This document shows, in pieces, positions 55,269 through 64,000 of a stretch of DNA of 64,000 nt. Numbering within the stretch: position 1 is the stretch's first letter; each line of letters starts with the position of its first letter. The DNA is from a bacterium (lineage in GTDB: Bacteria; SAR324; XYD2-FULL-50-16), in contig JAHJTV010000084.1 of the NCBI GenBank assembly GCA_018829445.1, forward strand, positions 33,802 through 97,801, in the 5' to 3' direction. A model generated the notes under the pieces. The model did no database searches. It was not told the origin of the DNA and saw nothing but the letters and a program-made list of their open reading frames with translations. Position numbers and translations under genes: made by a program.

Positions 55269-56048
55269 ATGAAATCTTATCAAAAAACTCAATTTACTGT
55301 ACTTGCGTTTTTACTGATTATATCAGCAGCAAACCGGTTAAATGCGTTTGAATCACGCCAATTGACGGAAAACTCAACATCGAAAGTTTTTAAACACTGG
55401 AATACAGAAAAAAAAGAGATAACCGGATATACGATCCTGACATATGAACACGATTTAAAAAACCAGTTAATCAAAGAACACTCCAAAAATCAAAAAAAAG
55501 ACAGAACTGTTTTTATGGAGAAAGAATTGTGGTTTACCTCTTCGGGAAAACTGATTCGTTATGAAGAGATAGATATTGCAGGTGAGTTAAAAACCATTAA
55601 TATCCACAATGATGGGGAGATAAAAACCGAAGTGTGGGAAAAGGGAGAGCGAACAGACTTCAGCATGAAACCTCAACCCGGGCTGATACCTTTTGAAGTG
55701 ATTACCTTGTATCTGCAGACTAAAGTACCCGTCTTACTGAAAGAAAGATCCATAAATTTCACCATCTATTTACCCATTGTAGCTATTGAACTTAAAAAAG
55801 AGGGACTTCCCACATCCTTCAGCGTTTTTGAAGTGTCAACAACGGTATCCAAAATTAACACGGAAAAAACCGTCCTGGGAAACAAAGAGGTTGTAACGGT
55901 TCAAGTCAGACCGACCTCCATTTTGTTAGCTGCACTATTACCCAAGGAAAAATCCGTTTTTGAATTCTCATTTCTCAAAGAAGCGCCACACGACTTGATA
56001 ATGTTTAAGGAGGGGAAAACGCAGATTATCTTGGAAAGTGTTGAGTAA
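55269..56048 (+). CDS. Exported protein of unknown function
   Basis: 259 residues from the ATG at 55269 (MKSYQKTQF), which gives a signal peptide ending at about residue 24 (LNA). A longer open frame reaches back to 55008 but overlaps dapF on the other strand and has no signal peptide. The mature protein is strand-rich with many charged residues (EKELWFTSSGKLIRYEEID); it resembles periplasmic or outer-membrane-associated DUF-type proteins but no family is recognised. Convergent with aat. Confidence 0.6.
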   Translation: MKSYQKTQFTVLAFLLIISAANRLNAFESRQLTENSTSKVFKHWNTEKKEITGYTILTYEHDLKNQLIKEHSKNQKKDRTVFMEKELWFTSSGKLIRYEEIDIAGELKTINIHNDGEIKTEVWEKGERTDFSMKPQPGLIPFEVITLYLQTKVPVLLKERSINFTIYLPIVAIELKKEGLPTSFSVFEVSTTVSKINTEKTVLGNKEVVTVQVRPTSILLAALLPKEKSVFEFSFLKEAPHDLIMFKEGKTQIILESVE

Positions 56049-56072
56049 CCAATCGTCTTGAACTTGCTTGTT

Positions 56073-56762
56073 TCAGGAGGCGAAACTTGTCCATGATCCT
56101 TTGCGGGTTTCGTATTGCAGAGCGTAATACAATTTTTCCAGAAAATCGTCCCTGCCCACATCGATCGCTCCCATACTCACCAAATGATTTGTCCTTACCT
56201 GACAGTCAATAAAATCAAATTTCCAGTCCACAAGCCTTTGTGTAAGATTTACCAAGGCAGCTTTAGAGGCATCGGGTTTATGACTGAACATGGACTCACC
56301 AAAAAAAGCATGCCCCAGTGAAATCCCGTATAATCCACCCACAAGCCGGTTTTCAGAATACGTTTCAACCGAATGCGCATAACCCAACCTATGGAGATGA
56401 TAGTAGGCTTCAATCATCTCATTTGTAATCCAGGTGCCATCCTGACCATTTCTCTCAACTTGACTGCAATTGCAGATAACGCCCAGAAAATCGGTATCAA
56501 ATCGATACTCATATTTATTACTTCTCAATACCCTGTTTAGGCTTTTGGAGGTGTGAATCCCGGTTGGAACCAGAATTAGCCTTGGATCAGGGGACCACCA
56601 AAGAATGGGTTGCCCATGGGAATACCAGGGAAAAATTCCCATGCTGTATGCAAGTAGCAATCGTTCCGAAGACAAATCGCCACCGACTGCCAGCAATCCT
56701 TCCGGATCAGCCAGGGTAGGGTCAGGAAAAATTAAATCTTTTGTAAGTCTATAAACAGTCAT
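56073..56762 (-). CDS. aat: Leucyl/phenylalanyl-tRNA-protein transferase
   Basis: 229 residues. Transfers Leu or Phe from tRNA to N-terminal Lys or Arg, which marks proteins for ClpAP by the N-end rule. Typical blocks are LLAVGGDLS, YSMGIFPWYSHGQPILWWSP, SVETYSENRLVGGLYGI and FGESMFSH. Full length for the family. No clear ribosome binding site before the ATG. Confidence 0.96.
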   Translation of the reverse strand: MTVYRLTKDLIFPDPTLADPEGLLAVGGDLSSERLLLAYSMGIFPWYSHGQPILWWSPDPRLILVPTGIHTSKSLNRVLRSNKYEYRFDTDFLGVICNCSQVERNGQDGTWITNEMIEAYYHLHRLGYAHSVETYSENRLVGGLYGISLGHAFFGESMFSHKPDASKAALVNLTQRLVDWKFDFIDCQVRTNHLVSMGAIDVGRDDFLEKLYYALQYETRKGSWTSFAS

Positions 56763-56930
56763 GGGAAAAATTAGGAAGTATTGAACGTAAATCAGTCTGA
56801 TGAATTAACCCTGATTCTATTATTTACCATAATGGATGGATAGATCAATGGCGAGGCGCAATGACAGGTGTAATTGCAGCCGAATAATCAATGTTTGTTC
56901 GACTGCAATTTGATTTCAAGGGGAGAATAT

Positions 56931-56984
56931 TAAAAGCAACCAATCGGGTTCCCCTTAGCCTGACGACTAAGGGGATGGTTGGTT
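56931..56984 (-). terminator. Terminator of the first flagellin gene
   Basis: Inner arms CTAAGGGG (56967-56974) and CCCCTTAG (56951-56958), outer arms AACCAA (56938-56943) and TTGGTT (56979-56984). On the minus strand GCTTTTA follows. It starts at the stop codon. Confidence 0.8.
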
Positions 56985-58509
56985 ATCCAATTAACTGTAG
57001 TACGTTGGTAGGCAATTGATTGGATTGAGCTAACATTGCTGTTGCTGCCTCTGACATAATCTGATTCTTTGTGTATTCAGCCATTTCCTTGGCCATATCC
57101 ACATCACGAATTATCGATTCTGAAGAGATCAGATTCTCATTCGCTATTCTCAGATTAGACAGATTTGCTTCCAGGGTATTCTTCTGGAAAGCACCCAGTG
57201 AACCCCTCAGTGAAGTAATCTGGTTGATTGCTTCATCAACCATCTTCAGTGAATCCTGGGCTCCTGTAAAAGTTGTAACATCCAAGTCAGAAAGGTTTTC
57301 GAAACCAGATTGATTGGCAATCCCACGGGAAAGGTTTTCTGTCCCGGTATTTTCTACGGAAATTCCAACAGTCTGGTTTTGATTTGCTCCAACCTGAAAC
57401 TTCATTGAGTTCTGAGCAACAAAGACTCGTCCCACCGAAAGTCCATCTTCAGTGATTTCAGGTCTGGGTGGCTCTTCAACTCCGGTTTCTTCAACTTCAA
57501 TATCCGCAACTTCACAGGCAGGTGGTAGCTGCATTTTCTTACCATCACCATAGTAACGAATACTGAGTCCATCGACGCATTTGGCACCCTTGACGCCGGT
57601 CAGAATCTGCCCGTTACCAATGGCGGATTCTCCGTTAATGGTACCTTTAACATCAAGACCATTTTCGGACAGATTGATGGCACCGGCAACCTTGCTCAAG
57701 ACGCCTGCTGTGCTACTTGAAACCTGGAATCCGTAATCAGAACCGTACTTCCTGTGATTGATTTCGATTGTCCCTGTATCACTCAGGCGGATATCGAGAT
57801 CAAGACCCTTACGATCAATTTCTGATCGCAAATTTTGCACAGTTGTATCGGCTGTGTCATCGGCGTTAGATTTATAGGTTGCCATTCTACCGTTTTCGAT
57901 GACCGTTAATTCTTCACCGGCTTTGATGATCTCGTTTGTCAGAGCCGTGGTTCCGTACACATTGGCTTTAGTAGCCGCCTGTGTAATTTTGACATCGAAA
58001 CCAGTCTCACGAGAATCTCCCGTTGCCAGTGTAGCACCAACGAATTCCAGATCTTCCCCGGTGGTTGTTCCGGAGGCTCCCCTTGATCCATCCAGAATCT
58101 TCTTGTTACCGAATTGGGCTTGACTTGAAATTCGATCGATAGTTGCCAGGGCATTATCGATCTCCCTTTGATCAGCCTGCAGCATGACTTCGTCATTAAC
58201 TCCTTCATTTGAAGCATGAATTGCTAACTGACGGATACTTACCAACAGGTTATTAATTTCAGCCATATTTGCTTCGGCTGTTTGAATCATGGAAACTGCT
58301 GTTTCCGAGTTGTCTATTGCCTGGTTCAAACCGGCAATTTGCGCCCTCATCTGTTCAGAAATAACAAGCTGGGCAGGCCCTTCAGAAGCCCTGTTTATCT
58401 TCAATCCCGAAGATAACTTTTCTAGGGTTCTGGCAAGATTGGTCTGATTTGCTTGTAAGTTTCTGTGAGAGTTGATGGCACTTGTATTGTGATTAATTCG
58501 CAAACTCAT
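56983..58509 (-). CDS. Flagellin, paralogue 1
   Basis: 508-residue filament subunit. Conserved N-terminal D0/D1 (1-140: SLRINHNTSAINSHRNLQAN, KLSSGLKINRASEGPA) and C-terminal D1/D0 (about 430-508: ENLISSESIIRDVDMAKEMA, ending NVLQLIG). Between lie flagellin IN-type beta repeats and an insert with two cysteines, C311 and C332, followed by an acidic, Pro-rich loop. Cysteine is rare in flagellins. GGAGGT precedes the ATG. It is closed by a terminator, so probably its own unit. Confidence 0.95.
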   Translation of the reverse strand: MSLRINHNTSAINSHRNLQANQTNLARTLEKLSSGLKINRASEGPAQLVISEQMRAQIAGLNQAIDNSETAVSMIQTAEANMAEINNLLVSIRQLAIHASNEGVNDEVMLQADQREIDNALATIDRISSQAQFGNKKILDGSRGASGTTTGEDLEFVGATLATGDSRETGFDVKITQAATKANVYGTTALTNEIIKAGEELTVIENGRMATYKSNADDTADTTVQNLRSEIDRKGLDLDIRLSDTGTIEINHRKYGSDYGFQVSSSTAGVLSKVAGAINLSENGLDVKGTINGESAIGNGQILTGVKGAKCVDGLSIRYYGDGKKMQLPPACEVADIEVEETGVEEPPRPEITEDGLSVGRVFVAQNSMKFQVGANQNQTVGISVENTGTENLSRGIANQSGFENLSDLDVTTFTGAQDSLKMVDEAINQITSLRGSLGAFQKNTLEANLSNLRIANENLISSESIIRDVDMAKEMAEYTKNQIMSEAATAMLAQSNQLPTNVLQLIG

Positions 58510-58856
58510 AATCTACCTCCTTGTAGTGGTTTACTTAAGAGTTGCAAGGTCTTAACCCTGCGTCCTTGCAGGACATATACAAAATTAGTCCATTTTCTCT
58601 GACTTATATCTCTCAAAGTCAAATTCGAACATTTGAAAACAGGGATTTAGACAGTTACCCCGCAGCAGCTAACAGCTAACACACCGATAGGGGATGCAGG
58701 TTCTTATAAAATAGTCTCATAATCCTACTGACAATTTTATTCCTGTCAACACTCCTCCCTGTTTACTCGACGATTTGATATGCGATCATAAGGGTCTCAT
58801 ACATCGCCTCCATTTCAAATGTTTTCATGTTTCCTGAAACAACCGCTCGTTGGCTA
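58510..58856. other. Intergenic region upstream of flagellin 1
   Basis: 347 bp. TGCAAGG (58543-58549) and CCTTGCA (58564-58570) form an inverted repeat in the leader of flagellin 1. A GG-N10-GC spacing in the same place is weakly sigma-54-like. No gene. Confidence 0.5.
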
Positions 58857-60392
58857 CTAAGCGATTAACTGCAGAACATTTTCAGGAATCTGGTTTGCTT
58901 GAGCCAACATTGCATTTGATGATTGTGACATGATCTGGTTACGCGTAAAACTTGCCATCTCTTTAGCCATATCCGTATCACGAATGATGGATTCGGAAGA
59001 TATCAAATTCTCGTTTGCAATCCTGATATTGGAAAGGTTGCTTTCCAGGGTATTCTTTTGAAATGCCCCCAGTTCGCCGCGATTTTCCAATACTTTGTCA
59101 ATGGCTGCATCAACAAGCATCAGGGTATCCTGAGCTCCTTGATGAGTCGTCAAATCAACATCTGCAAGATTTTCAAATCCGGAATAATTCGGAAGATTCA
59201 TCGATAAATATTCCGGGTTTAGGTTTTTGATAGACAGTCCAACTGTCTGGTATTTATTTCCACCTATGTGAAACTTCGTACCATTTTGGGTTACGTAAAC
59301 TCGACCGATGGAAACACCATCCTCTGGCATATTGTCATTGGTTACTTTCTCCGGGCCTGCCTCAACTCCCTCTTCGGTTGTCAAGTCGTTTACTTCACAA
59401 AGGGGTGGTAAAAATCCCTCTTTACCATCACCATAGTACCGAATTGATAAGCCATCGATACACTTGGCGCCTTTTACGCCGGTCAAAACCTGTCCTAAAC
59501 CGGTAGTAGATTCACCATTGATGGTACCCTTTATGTCCAACCCTAATTTTGCGACTTCTACGTTTCCTGCTTCTTTGCTTAAGATTCCAGCACTGGTGCT
59601 AGAAACCTGGAATCGATGTTCGGAACCGTAATCCCTATGGATTACATTCACCCTTCCACCAGCATCAAGACTTACATCAAGTTTTAATCCCTGACGGTTG
59701 ATCTCTGCCTGCAGGTTTTTTACGACCGTATCCGAAGTATCGTCCCTATTACTCGTATATTCGGCCAATTTACCATTTTCTATAACAGTCAGAGTTTCAC
59801 CCGCATTGATGTTCTCTTGCGTAAGTGCTGCTGTACCGGTAACTTCGGTTCTTGTTGCCAACTGGGTCAACTTCACATCGAAACCGTCTTCACGAGAGTC
59901 TCCTGTTGACAAAGAAGCACCAACAAACTCCAGATTATTACCAGTGGTTGCTCCAGTAGTTTCCATGGAACCATCAAGCAATTTACGATTCCCAAACTGT
60001 GCTTGTTTGGAAATGCTGTGGATCGTGCCCAAGATATTATCAACCTCGGCCTGATCCGCTTGCAAGGCGGCTGAGTCGTTCGTTCCTTCATTTGCAGCAT
60101 GAATGGCTAACTGCCTCATCCTGTTTAGAAGGTTTGCGACTTCAGACATATTTGCGTCGGTCGTTTGAATCATGGATACTGCTGTTTCCGAGTTGTCAAT
60201 AGCTTGATTTAATCCGACAATCTGAGATCGCATGTGTTCCGATATCATGAAGGCTGCCGGACCCTCGGATGCTCTATTGATTTTTACCCCGGAAGACAAC
60301 TTCTCCAGATTCCTAGCCAAACTCGTATGGTTTGTCTGTAACGCCCGATGCGCATTTAACGCCTGGATGTTATGGTTTACTCGAAAAGTCAA
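58857..60392 (-). CDS. Flagellin, paralogue 2
   Basis: 511 residues. Same layout as paralogue 1: D0/D1 at 1-140 (FRVNHNIQALNAHRALQTN), IN-type repeats, the C311/C332 insert, and the C-terminal helices ending in NVLQLIA. It differs most at the start (MTFRVNHN for MSLRINHN) and in the loop after the second Cys. The start codon is TTG behind GGAGGTGGATT, so translation may be lower than for its ATG-started neighbours. Confidence 0.94.
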   Translation of the reverse strand: MTFRVNHNIQALNAHRALQTNHTSLARNLEKLSSGVKINRASEGPAAFMISEHMRSQIVGLNQAIDNSETAVSMIQTTDANMSEVANLLNRMRQLAIHAANEGTNDSAALQADQAEVDNILGTIHSISKQAQFGNRKLLDGSMETTGATTGNNLEFVGASLSTGDSREDGFDVKLTQLATRTEVTGTAALTQENINAGETLTVIENGKLAEYTSNRDDTSDTVVKNLQAEINRQGLKLDVSLDAGGRVNVIHRDYGSEHRFQVSSTSAGILSKEAGNVEVAKLGLDIKGTINGESTTGLGQVLTGVKGAKCIDGLSIRYYGDGKEGFLPPLCEVNDLTTEEGVEAGPEKVTNDNMPEDGVSIGRVYVTQNGTKFHIGGNKYQTVGLSIKNLNPEYLSMNLPNYSGFENLADVDLTTHQGAQDTLMLVDAAIDKVLENRGELGAFQKNTLESNLSNIRIANENLISSESIIRDTDMAKEMASFTRNQIMSQSSNAMLAQANQIPENVLQLIA

Positions 60393-60543
60393 AATCCACC
60401 TCCCTGTAGATTATACTTTCTACACTTTGGGTTTAATTACATTAAAAGAGACAGAATCAACACCTTTGAATTGGAATTGTGCCATTAAAACTGTTTTCCA
60501 CTTCTGTTTAATCCACCGTTCCTTTTAATCGTTGATTCATATT

Positions 60544-60572
60544 CAAAAACCGATAAGACTTATCTTTTCGGT
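60544..60572 (-). terminator. Terminator of the third flagellin gene
   Basis: Arms 60549-60558 and 60563-60572 pair at 9 of 10 positions around a 4-base loop; on the minus strand TTTTTG follows, 42 bp after the stop. Confidence 0.75.
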
Positions 60573-60614
60573 CATATTTAGAAAACAACCACACAGGTCA
60601 TTTCCTTACTTCAA

Positions 60615-62138
60615 CTACCCCAATAGTTTTAATACATTTTGAGGCAGTTGATTCGCCTGAGCCAACATCGCGGTCGCAGATTGTGTCATAATCTGGTTCC
60701 TTGTAAATGAGGCCATCTCCTTGGCCATATCCACATCACGAATGACGGACTCAGAAGAGATCAGGTTTTCATTTGCAATACGTATATTGGATAAGTTGGC
60801 TTCCAGCGTGTTCTTCTGGAATGCGCCAAGATTACCCCTTGCAGAAGAAATTTCATTGATGGCAGCATCAATCATTTTTAATGCGTCCTGCGCACCTTGA
60901 AAATTCCGCACATCAACATCATTCAGACTTTTATAATCAGTTTTGTTTACAACACCTCTTGCCAGATTTTCAGGATTGGCGCTGGTGACAGAAATACCAA
61001 CTGTTTGATCTTTGTTACCACCAACCTGAAACTTCATGGAGTTCTGAGAAACAAAAACGCGTCCCACAGCAATTCCATCTTCGGTCATCTCAAGTGGCGG
61101 TTTTTCTGCCATCGGTTCCTCAACCATGAGATCTGCGACCTGGCACCCGGGATCAATCAGTTTACCACCGGCATCACCGGTATAACGTATAGCCAAACCA
61201 TCAACACATTTGGCACCTTCAACACCGGTAAGGATTTGCCCTTTTCCCACTGCTGATTCACCATTGATGGTTCCCTTGATGTTTTTTCCAGCTTCGGCAA
61301 TACTGATCTGTCCGCCATCTTTACTCAACACACCGGCAGTTGAACTCATCACCTGAAAACTGTAGTCGGAGCCATATTCCCTGTGGCGAACTTCAACATT
61401 TCCGGTTTCTGTTATGTTAACATCAACATTCAGACCTTTCCTGGCAATTTCCGATCTCAAGTTCTGGATCATGGTATCTGCTGTGTCGTCTGCATTAGAC
61501 GTATACACTGCCATTTTTCCATTTTCGATAACCGTCAAACTCTCACCAGCCTTGATAATTTCATCTGTCAACGCTGTTGCCCCGGAGACATTCGCTTGGG
61601 TAGCCAGTTCGGTTACCTTGACTTCAAAACCGTGCTCACGAGAATCACCCGTTGTCAGGGTTGCTCCCACAAACTCAAGGTTATCACCTGTTGTTACGCC
61701 TGAAGCACCCCTGGACCCGTCAAGCAGTCGTTTCTGACCAAACTGGGACTGGTTTGCTATTCTATTGATCGTAAAGAGAGCGTTCTCAATTTCCTTCTGA
61801 TCAGCTTCGAGCATCACCTCGTCATTTACTCCTTCGTTAGAGGCGTGGATTGCCAATTGCCTCATGGAGACCAGTAAGTTTGCAATTTCACTCATATTTG
61901 CCTCAGTAGTTTGCACTAATGATATGGCTGTTTCCGAGTTATCTATTGCCTGTGTCAAACCGGCGATCTGAGCTCTCATCTGCTCAGAAATGACAAGAGA
62001 TGCAGGGCCTTCAGAAGCCCTGTTTATCTTCAATCCTGAAGATAACTTTTCCAATGTCTTACCCATCGCAGCCTGGTTTGCTTCCAGGTTACGGTGTGAG
62101 TTAATGGCACTGGGGTTATGATTTATTCTCAAGCTCAT
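60615..62138 (-). CDS. Flagellin, paralogue 3
   Basis: 507 residues, closest in the N-terminus to paralogue 1 (SLRINHNPSAINSHRNLEAN). The full D0/D1 ends, IN repeats and cysteine insert (C311, C332) are present; after the second Cys the loop is acidic and Met-containing (LMVEEPMAEKPP). It ends in NVLKLLG. AGGGAGG precedes the ATG. The leader contains a perfect 7-pair hairpin (62163-62180). Separated from paralogue 2 by a terminator. Confidence 0.95.
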   Translation of the reverse strand: MSLRINHNPSAINSHRNLEANQAAMGKTLEKLSSGLKINRASEGPASLVISEQMRAQIAGLTQAIDNSETAISLVQTTEANMSEIANLLVSMRQLAIHASNEGVNDEVMLEADQKEIENALFTINRIANQSQFGQKRLLDGSRGASGVTTGDNLEFVGATLTTGDSREHGFEVKVTELATQANVSGATALTDEIIKAGESLTVIENGKMAVYTSNADDTADTMIQNLRSEIARKGLNVDVNITETGNVEVRHREYGSDYSFQVMSSTAGVLSKDGGQISIAEAGKNIKGTINGESAVGKGQILTGVEGAKCVDGLAIRYTGDAGGKLIDPGCQVADLMVEEPMAEKPPLEMTEDGIAVGRVFVSQNSMKFQVGGNKDQTVGISVTSANPENLARGVVNKTDYKSLNDVDVRNFQGAQDALKMIDAAINEISSARGNLGAFQKNTLEANLSNIRIANENLISSESVIRDVDMAKEMASFTRNQIMTQSATAMLAQANQLPQNVLKLLG

Positions 62139-62194
62139 AACATCCTCCCTAATGTATTACTAGTGAACATCCTTGTTCACCCTGTTGGAAAATT

Positions 62195-62221
62195 GTTTAA
62201 GTTCCCGAATGAAACTTAAAC
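62195..62221. terminator. Inverted repeat after the divergent flagellin-like gene
   Basis: GTTTAAGTT (62195-62203) and AACTTAAAC (62213-62221) pair perfectly over 9 positions; on the minus strand AATTTTCC follows. Possible weak terminator. Confidence 0.4.
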
Positions 62222-62247
62222 GTCTGACAAAACCTTGAAATCACATT

Positions 62248-63609
62248 TTACTTCCATGCAGTTACTTTCATTACGGTTACCGGCGTCAGCATTGACTTCA
62301 GCTGTGTAACCATATCCTTAGCCTTATCTTTTGAGAGGTATATCATATCGTCCTCTGCAGATTGAGGGCTAATTGTCGAGCGTAGTAACTCAACCGCTCG
62401 ATCAACGTAGATTTTTTCCTTCCATTTTAACTCATCTATCAAAAAGTCAAGATAGGTCATAGACCAGATGATCAGATGAATCGAATCTTGACATTCAAGC
62501 TCCGTATTACCTTTGATAGCTCCCAGATCTGAAAAACCGCTATTGTTGTTGACACCTGCTGCCAGTATATCAAGGGTAATTGACGGAATACTTAAGATCT
62601 CCATTTTGTGTTCCGAAGCATCCAAAGGGACAAGGATTCCATTCTGTTTGACATGGACATAGCCGATAATCTGCCCCGGGTAGTCGATCAATCCATCGTA
62701 ATAAATAATCAGTCCATCTGTTTTTTTATTGCCTTTGTTTCCAATGAGAAAGCCTCCGTCACCATGGGCTTTTTCCGATCCTATGGTTCCCTCAATGTCC
62801 ATGCCCGGATCAGCTTCTTTGTATTCACCCGGCACAGTCGATATTAGATTTGTATGGTGGCTCATCCCCTGAAAATTTGAGCGGGAACCTAACTGATTGT
62901 GCCTCAAAAAGAGGTGATTGTCCTTTGTTCGGTAAACACTGATATCAATGCCATTATCCAGTAAACACTGCTGAAGATTCTCAACAAACTTTTCTGGAAC
63001 CTCATTTTCCTTAATTCTGTATCTTGCTTCCCTGACTCCGCTGGTTATTGAAATGATGCTTTCATTACGGAGATTGGATTCACTCACCATTCCTGAACCG
63101 ACCAAGATACCTGGTTTGGCAGATTGATAAATGGTTATTGGGTACCCGGGCATTTCTGAAGATAAAACCCGAGCTGATCCTCTAATAAAACGAATATGAT
63201 CATCGGAAGTCTCTCCTTTGACGCCACTGTCGCCATTCAGCAACTTTTTCCCCTGGAAACTGGCTGTTTCTGTTGTTACTTTGATACAAGATAATCGATC
63301 CGACAGAAAATTATTAATCACTGACGATGGCACTCGTGCCCAATTTGAACGATTACGGTCTTTTTCAAGAAACTCTTTCATTTCCTGCAACCAAGATTTT
63401 AGTTTTTCTATATTAATTCTGGCTGTTTGTAACATGGAAACCGAGGCTTCCAGTTTCCCAATCACGGAAAAACGCCCCTGGTTTACCGGTGAAACATAGT
63501 CTTTCTGAAGAATTGGATCACCTCTACTCAAACTCAAAGCTGATTCAACCCTTCGACTGAATTCAATTATTCTTAAATCCAGACCATTTTGATTGCCGTA
63601 GTTTTTCAT
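62248..63609 (-). CDS. Highly divergent flagellin-like protein
   Basis: 453 residues from the ATG at 63607-63609 (MKNYGNQNG), chosen because CAGGTG precedes it; a TTG at 63639 and an ATG at 63627 lie further up. The middle keeps the flagellin layout: ASFQGKKLLNGDSGVKGETS, IN-type repeats and DIEGTIGSEKAHGDGGFLIG. The cysteine insert is gone (KKTDG replaces KCVDG, and the following loop is missing). The terminal helices have lost the D0/D1 consensus: the N-terminal KLSSGLKINR and the C-terminal IRDVDMAKEMA are not recognisable. Either a specialised filament or junction protein or a decaying copy with an intact frame. Confidence 0.75.
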   Translation of the reverse strand: MKNYGNQNGLDLRIIEFSRRVESALSLSRGDPILQKDYVSPVNQGRFSVIGKLEASVSMLQTARINIEKLKSWLQEMKEFLEKDRNRSNWARVPSSVINNFLSDRLSCIKVTTETASFQGKKLLNGDSGVKGETSDDHIRFIRGSARVLSSEMPGYPITIYQSAKPGILVGSGMVSESNLRNESIISITSGVREARYRIKENEVPEKFVENLQQCLLDNGIDISVYRTKDNHLFLRHNQLGSRSNFQGMSHHTNLISTVPGEYKEADPGMDIEGTIGSEKAHGDGGFLIGNKGNKKTDGLIIYYDGLIDYPGQIIGYVHVKQNGILVPLDASEHKMEILSIPSITLDILAAGVNNNSGFSDLGAIKGNTELECQDSIHLIIWSMTYLDFLIDELKWKEKIYVDRAVELLRSTISPQSAEDDMIYLSKDKAKDMVTQLKSMLTPVTVMKVTAWK

Positions 63610-63726
63610 AGCAACACCTGTGTTCATACAGTTTTGCAAGTTCCAATCAGAATTTCAGCCATTACAAAATTCTCAATCGATTTGCCTTTGTTGAGACATT
63701 GATAAAATATTTTTCTAAAGCCCAAT

Positions 63727-64000
63727 TTACTGTAGCAAAGCCAGAACATTGTTCGGAGTCTGGTTTGCCTGAGCCAGCATCGCTGTTGCTGCCTGGGTCA
63801 TGATCTGGTATTTGGTGAATTCGGACATCTCTGACGCCATATCCGTATCCCGAATCACTGACTCCGCGTTGATCAGGTTTTCCTTGGCAATGCTCAAGCT
63901 GGTAATATTGGATTCCAGAGCGTTCTTCTGCACCGCTCCCAAATCTGAACGGGAAGAGGTAATCTGGTTAATCGCATTGTCAATCATGGCCAAGGCGTCC
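63727..64000 (-). CDS. Flagellin, C-terminal part (cut by window end)
   Basis: The last 90 codons of a further flagellin; the frame is open to the window edge. The D1/D0 end is typical (ENLINAESVIRDTDMASEMS, then NQTPNNVLALLQ). It is more different from paralogues 1-3 than they are from each other. First of the array in transcription order. Confidence 0.93.
   Translation of the reverse strand, partial: DALAMIDNAINQITSSRSDLGAVQKNALESNITSLSIAKENLINAESVIRDTDMASEMSEFTKYQIMTQAATAMLAQANQTPNNVLALLQ

Noticed and set aside
60393..60560. TGGCAC upstream of flagellin 2 as a sigma-54 -24 box
   Set aside because: The expected TTGC at -12 is absent (the GG-N10 position reads AT). The similar GG-N10-GC before flagellin 1 has a poor -24 box and overlaps a hairpin, so I do not call sigma-54 promoters.
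1..64000. CRISPR arrays, rRNA genes, integrases or complete insertion sequences
   Set aside because: I found no regularly spaced repeats, no rRNA and no transposase or integrase reading frame in the window.

Overview
The window comes from a Gram-negative, flagellated bacterium with moderately AT-rich DNA. Outer-membrane lifestyle is indicated by an LpxH-type lipid A phosphatase, a lipoprotein, a C-terminal-Phe outer-membrane barrel, a periplasmic DsbA-like protein and an ABC polyamine importer. Several traits fit a deltaproteobacterial-grade lineage (Desulfobacterota or SAR324-like): an Fe-S type PurF, an in-frame UGA (selenocysteine) in a SelW/Rdx gene, a bacterial glycerol-1-phosphate dehydrogenase, and a cluster of about 510-residue flagellins. 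This placement is inference; there is no rRNA gene in the window.

Layout. 1-12.9 kb: start of a secreted protein, a LytS/LytTR-type two-component pair, a bactofilin-like membrane protein, a flavodoxin-ferredoxin protein, SUI1/YciH, VOC and EamA proteins, a cold-shock protein, a YkgJ-type cysteine-cluster protein, an Api92-like protein, a cNMP-binding histidine kinase, a glycerol-1-phosphate dehydrogenase and a serine hydrolase. 13-17 kb: complete potABCD polyamine importer closed by a terminator. 17-18.3 kb: a 1 kb gene-poor stretch with a MITE-like element and a frameshifted penicillin-acylase remnant. 18.4-30.9 kb: metallo-beta-lactamase-fold and DsrE-like proteins, an acyl-CoA ligase, two exported unknowns, a 67-residue zinc-ribbon protein, two metallophosphatases around a tRNA(CAU), a DsbA-like protein, Tex and a TetR regulator. 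31.6-36.1 kb: an apparent three-gene operon of a membrane adenylate/guanylate cyclase, a coiled-coil membrane protein and an exported protein with 57-residue repeats. 36.4-56.8 kb: mainly housekeeping genes (outer-membrane protein, purF, response regulator, TPR protein, ettA, arfB, yfcE-like, gph-like, leuCD with divergent LysR, CheY-like, dnaK, a SelW-like selenoprotein, ClC channel, dapF, an exported unknown, aat). 57-64 kb: five flagellin-family genes in tandem on the minus strand, one highly divergent and the last cut by the window end.

How the parts may work together. The cyclase operon and the cNMP-binding kinase could be the two ends of a cyclic-nucleotide circuit, but only domain content supports this. 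The flagellin array encodes three close paralogues that share a cysteine pair at identical positions, plus a paralogue that has lost both the cysteines and the conserved terminal helices; this suggests a filament of several specialised subunits. The most interesting items are the unannotated-looking selenoprotein, the flagellin array, the cyclase triad with its repeat protein, the free-standing ribonucleotide-reductase-tail-like protein and the nested inverted-repeat element.
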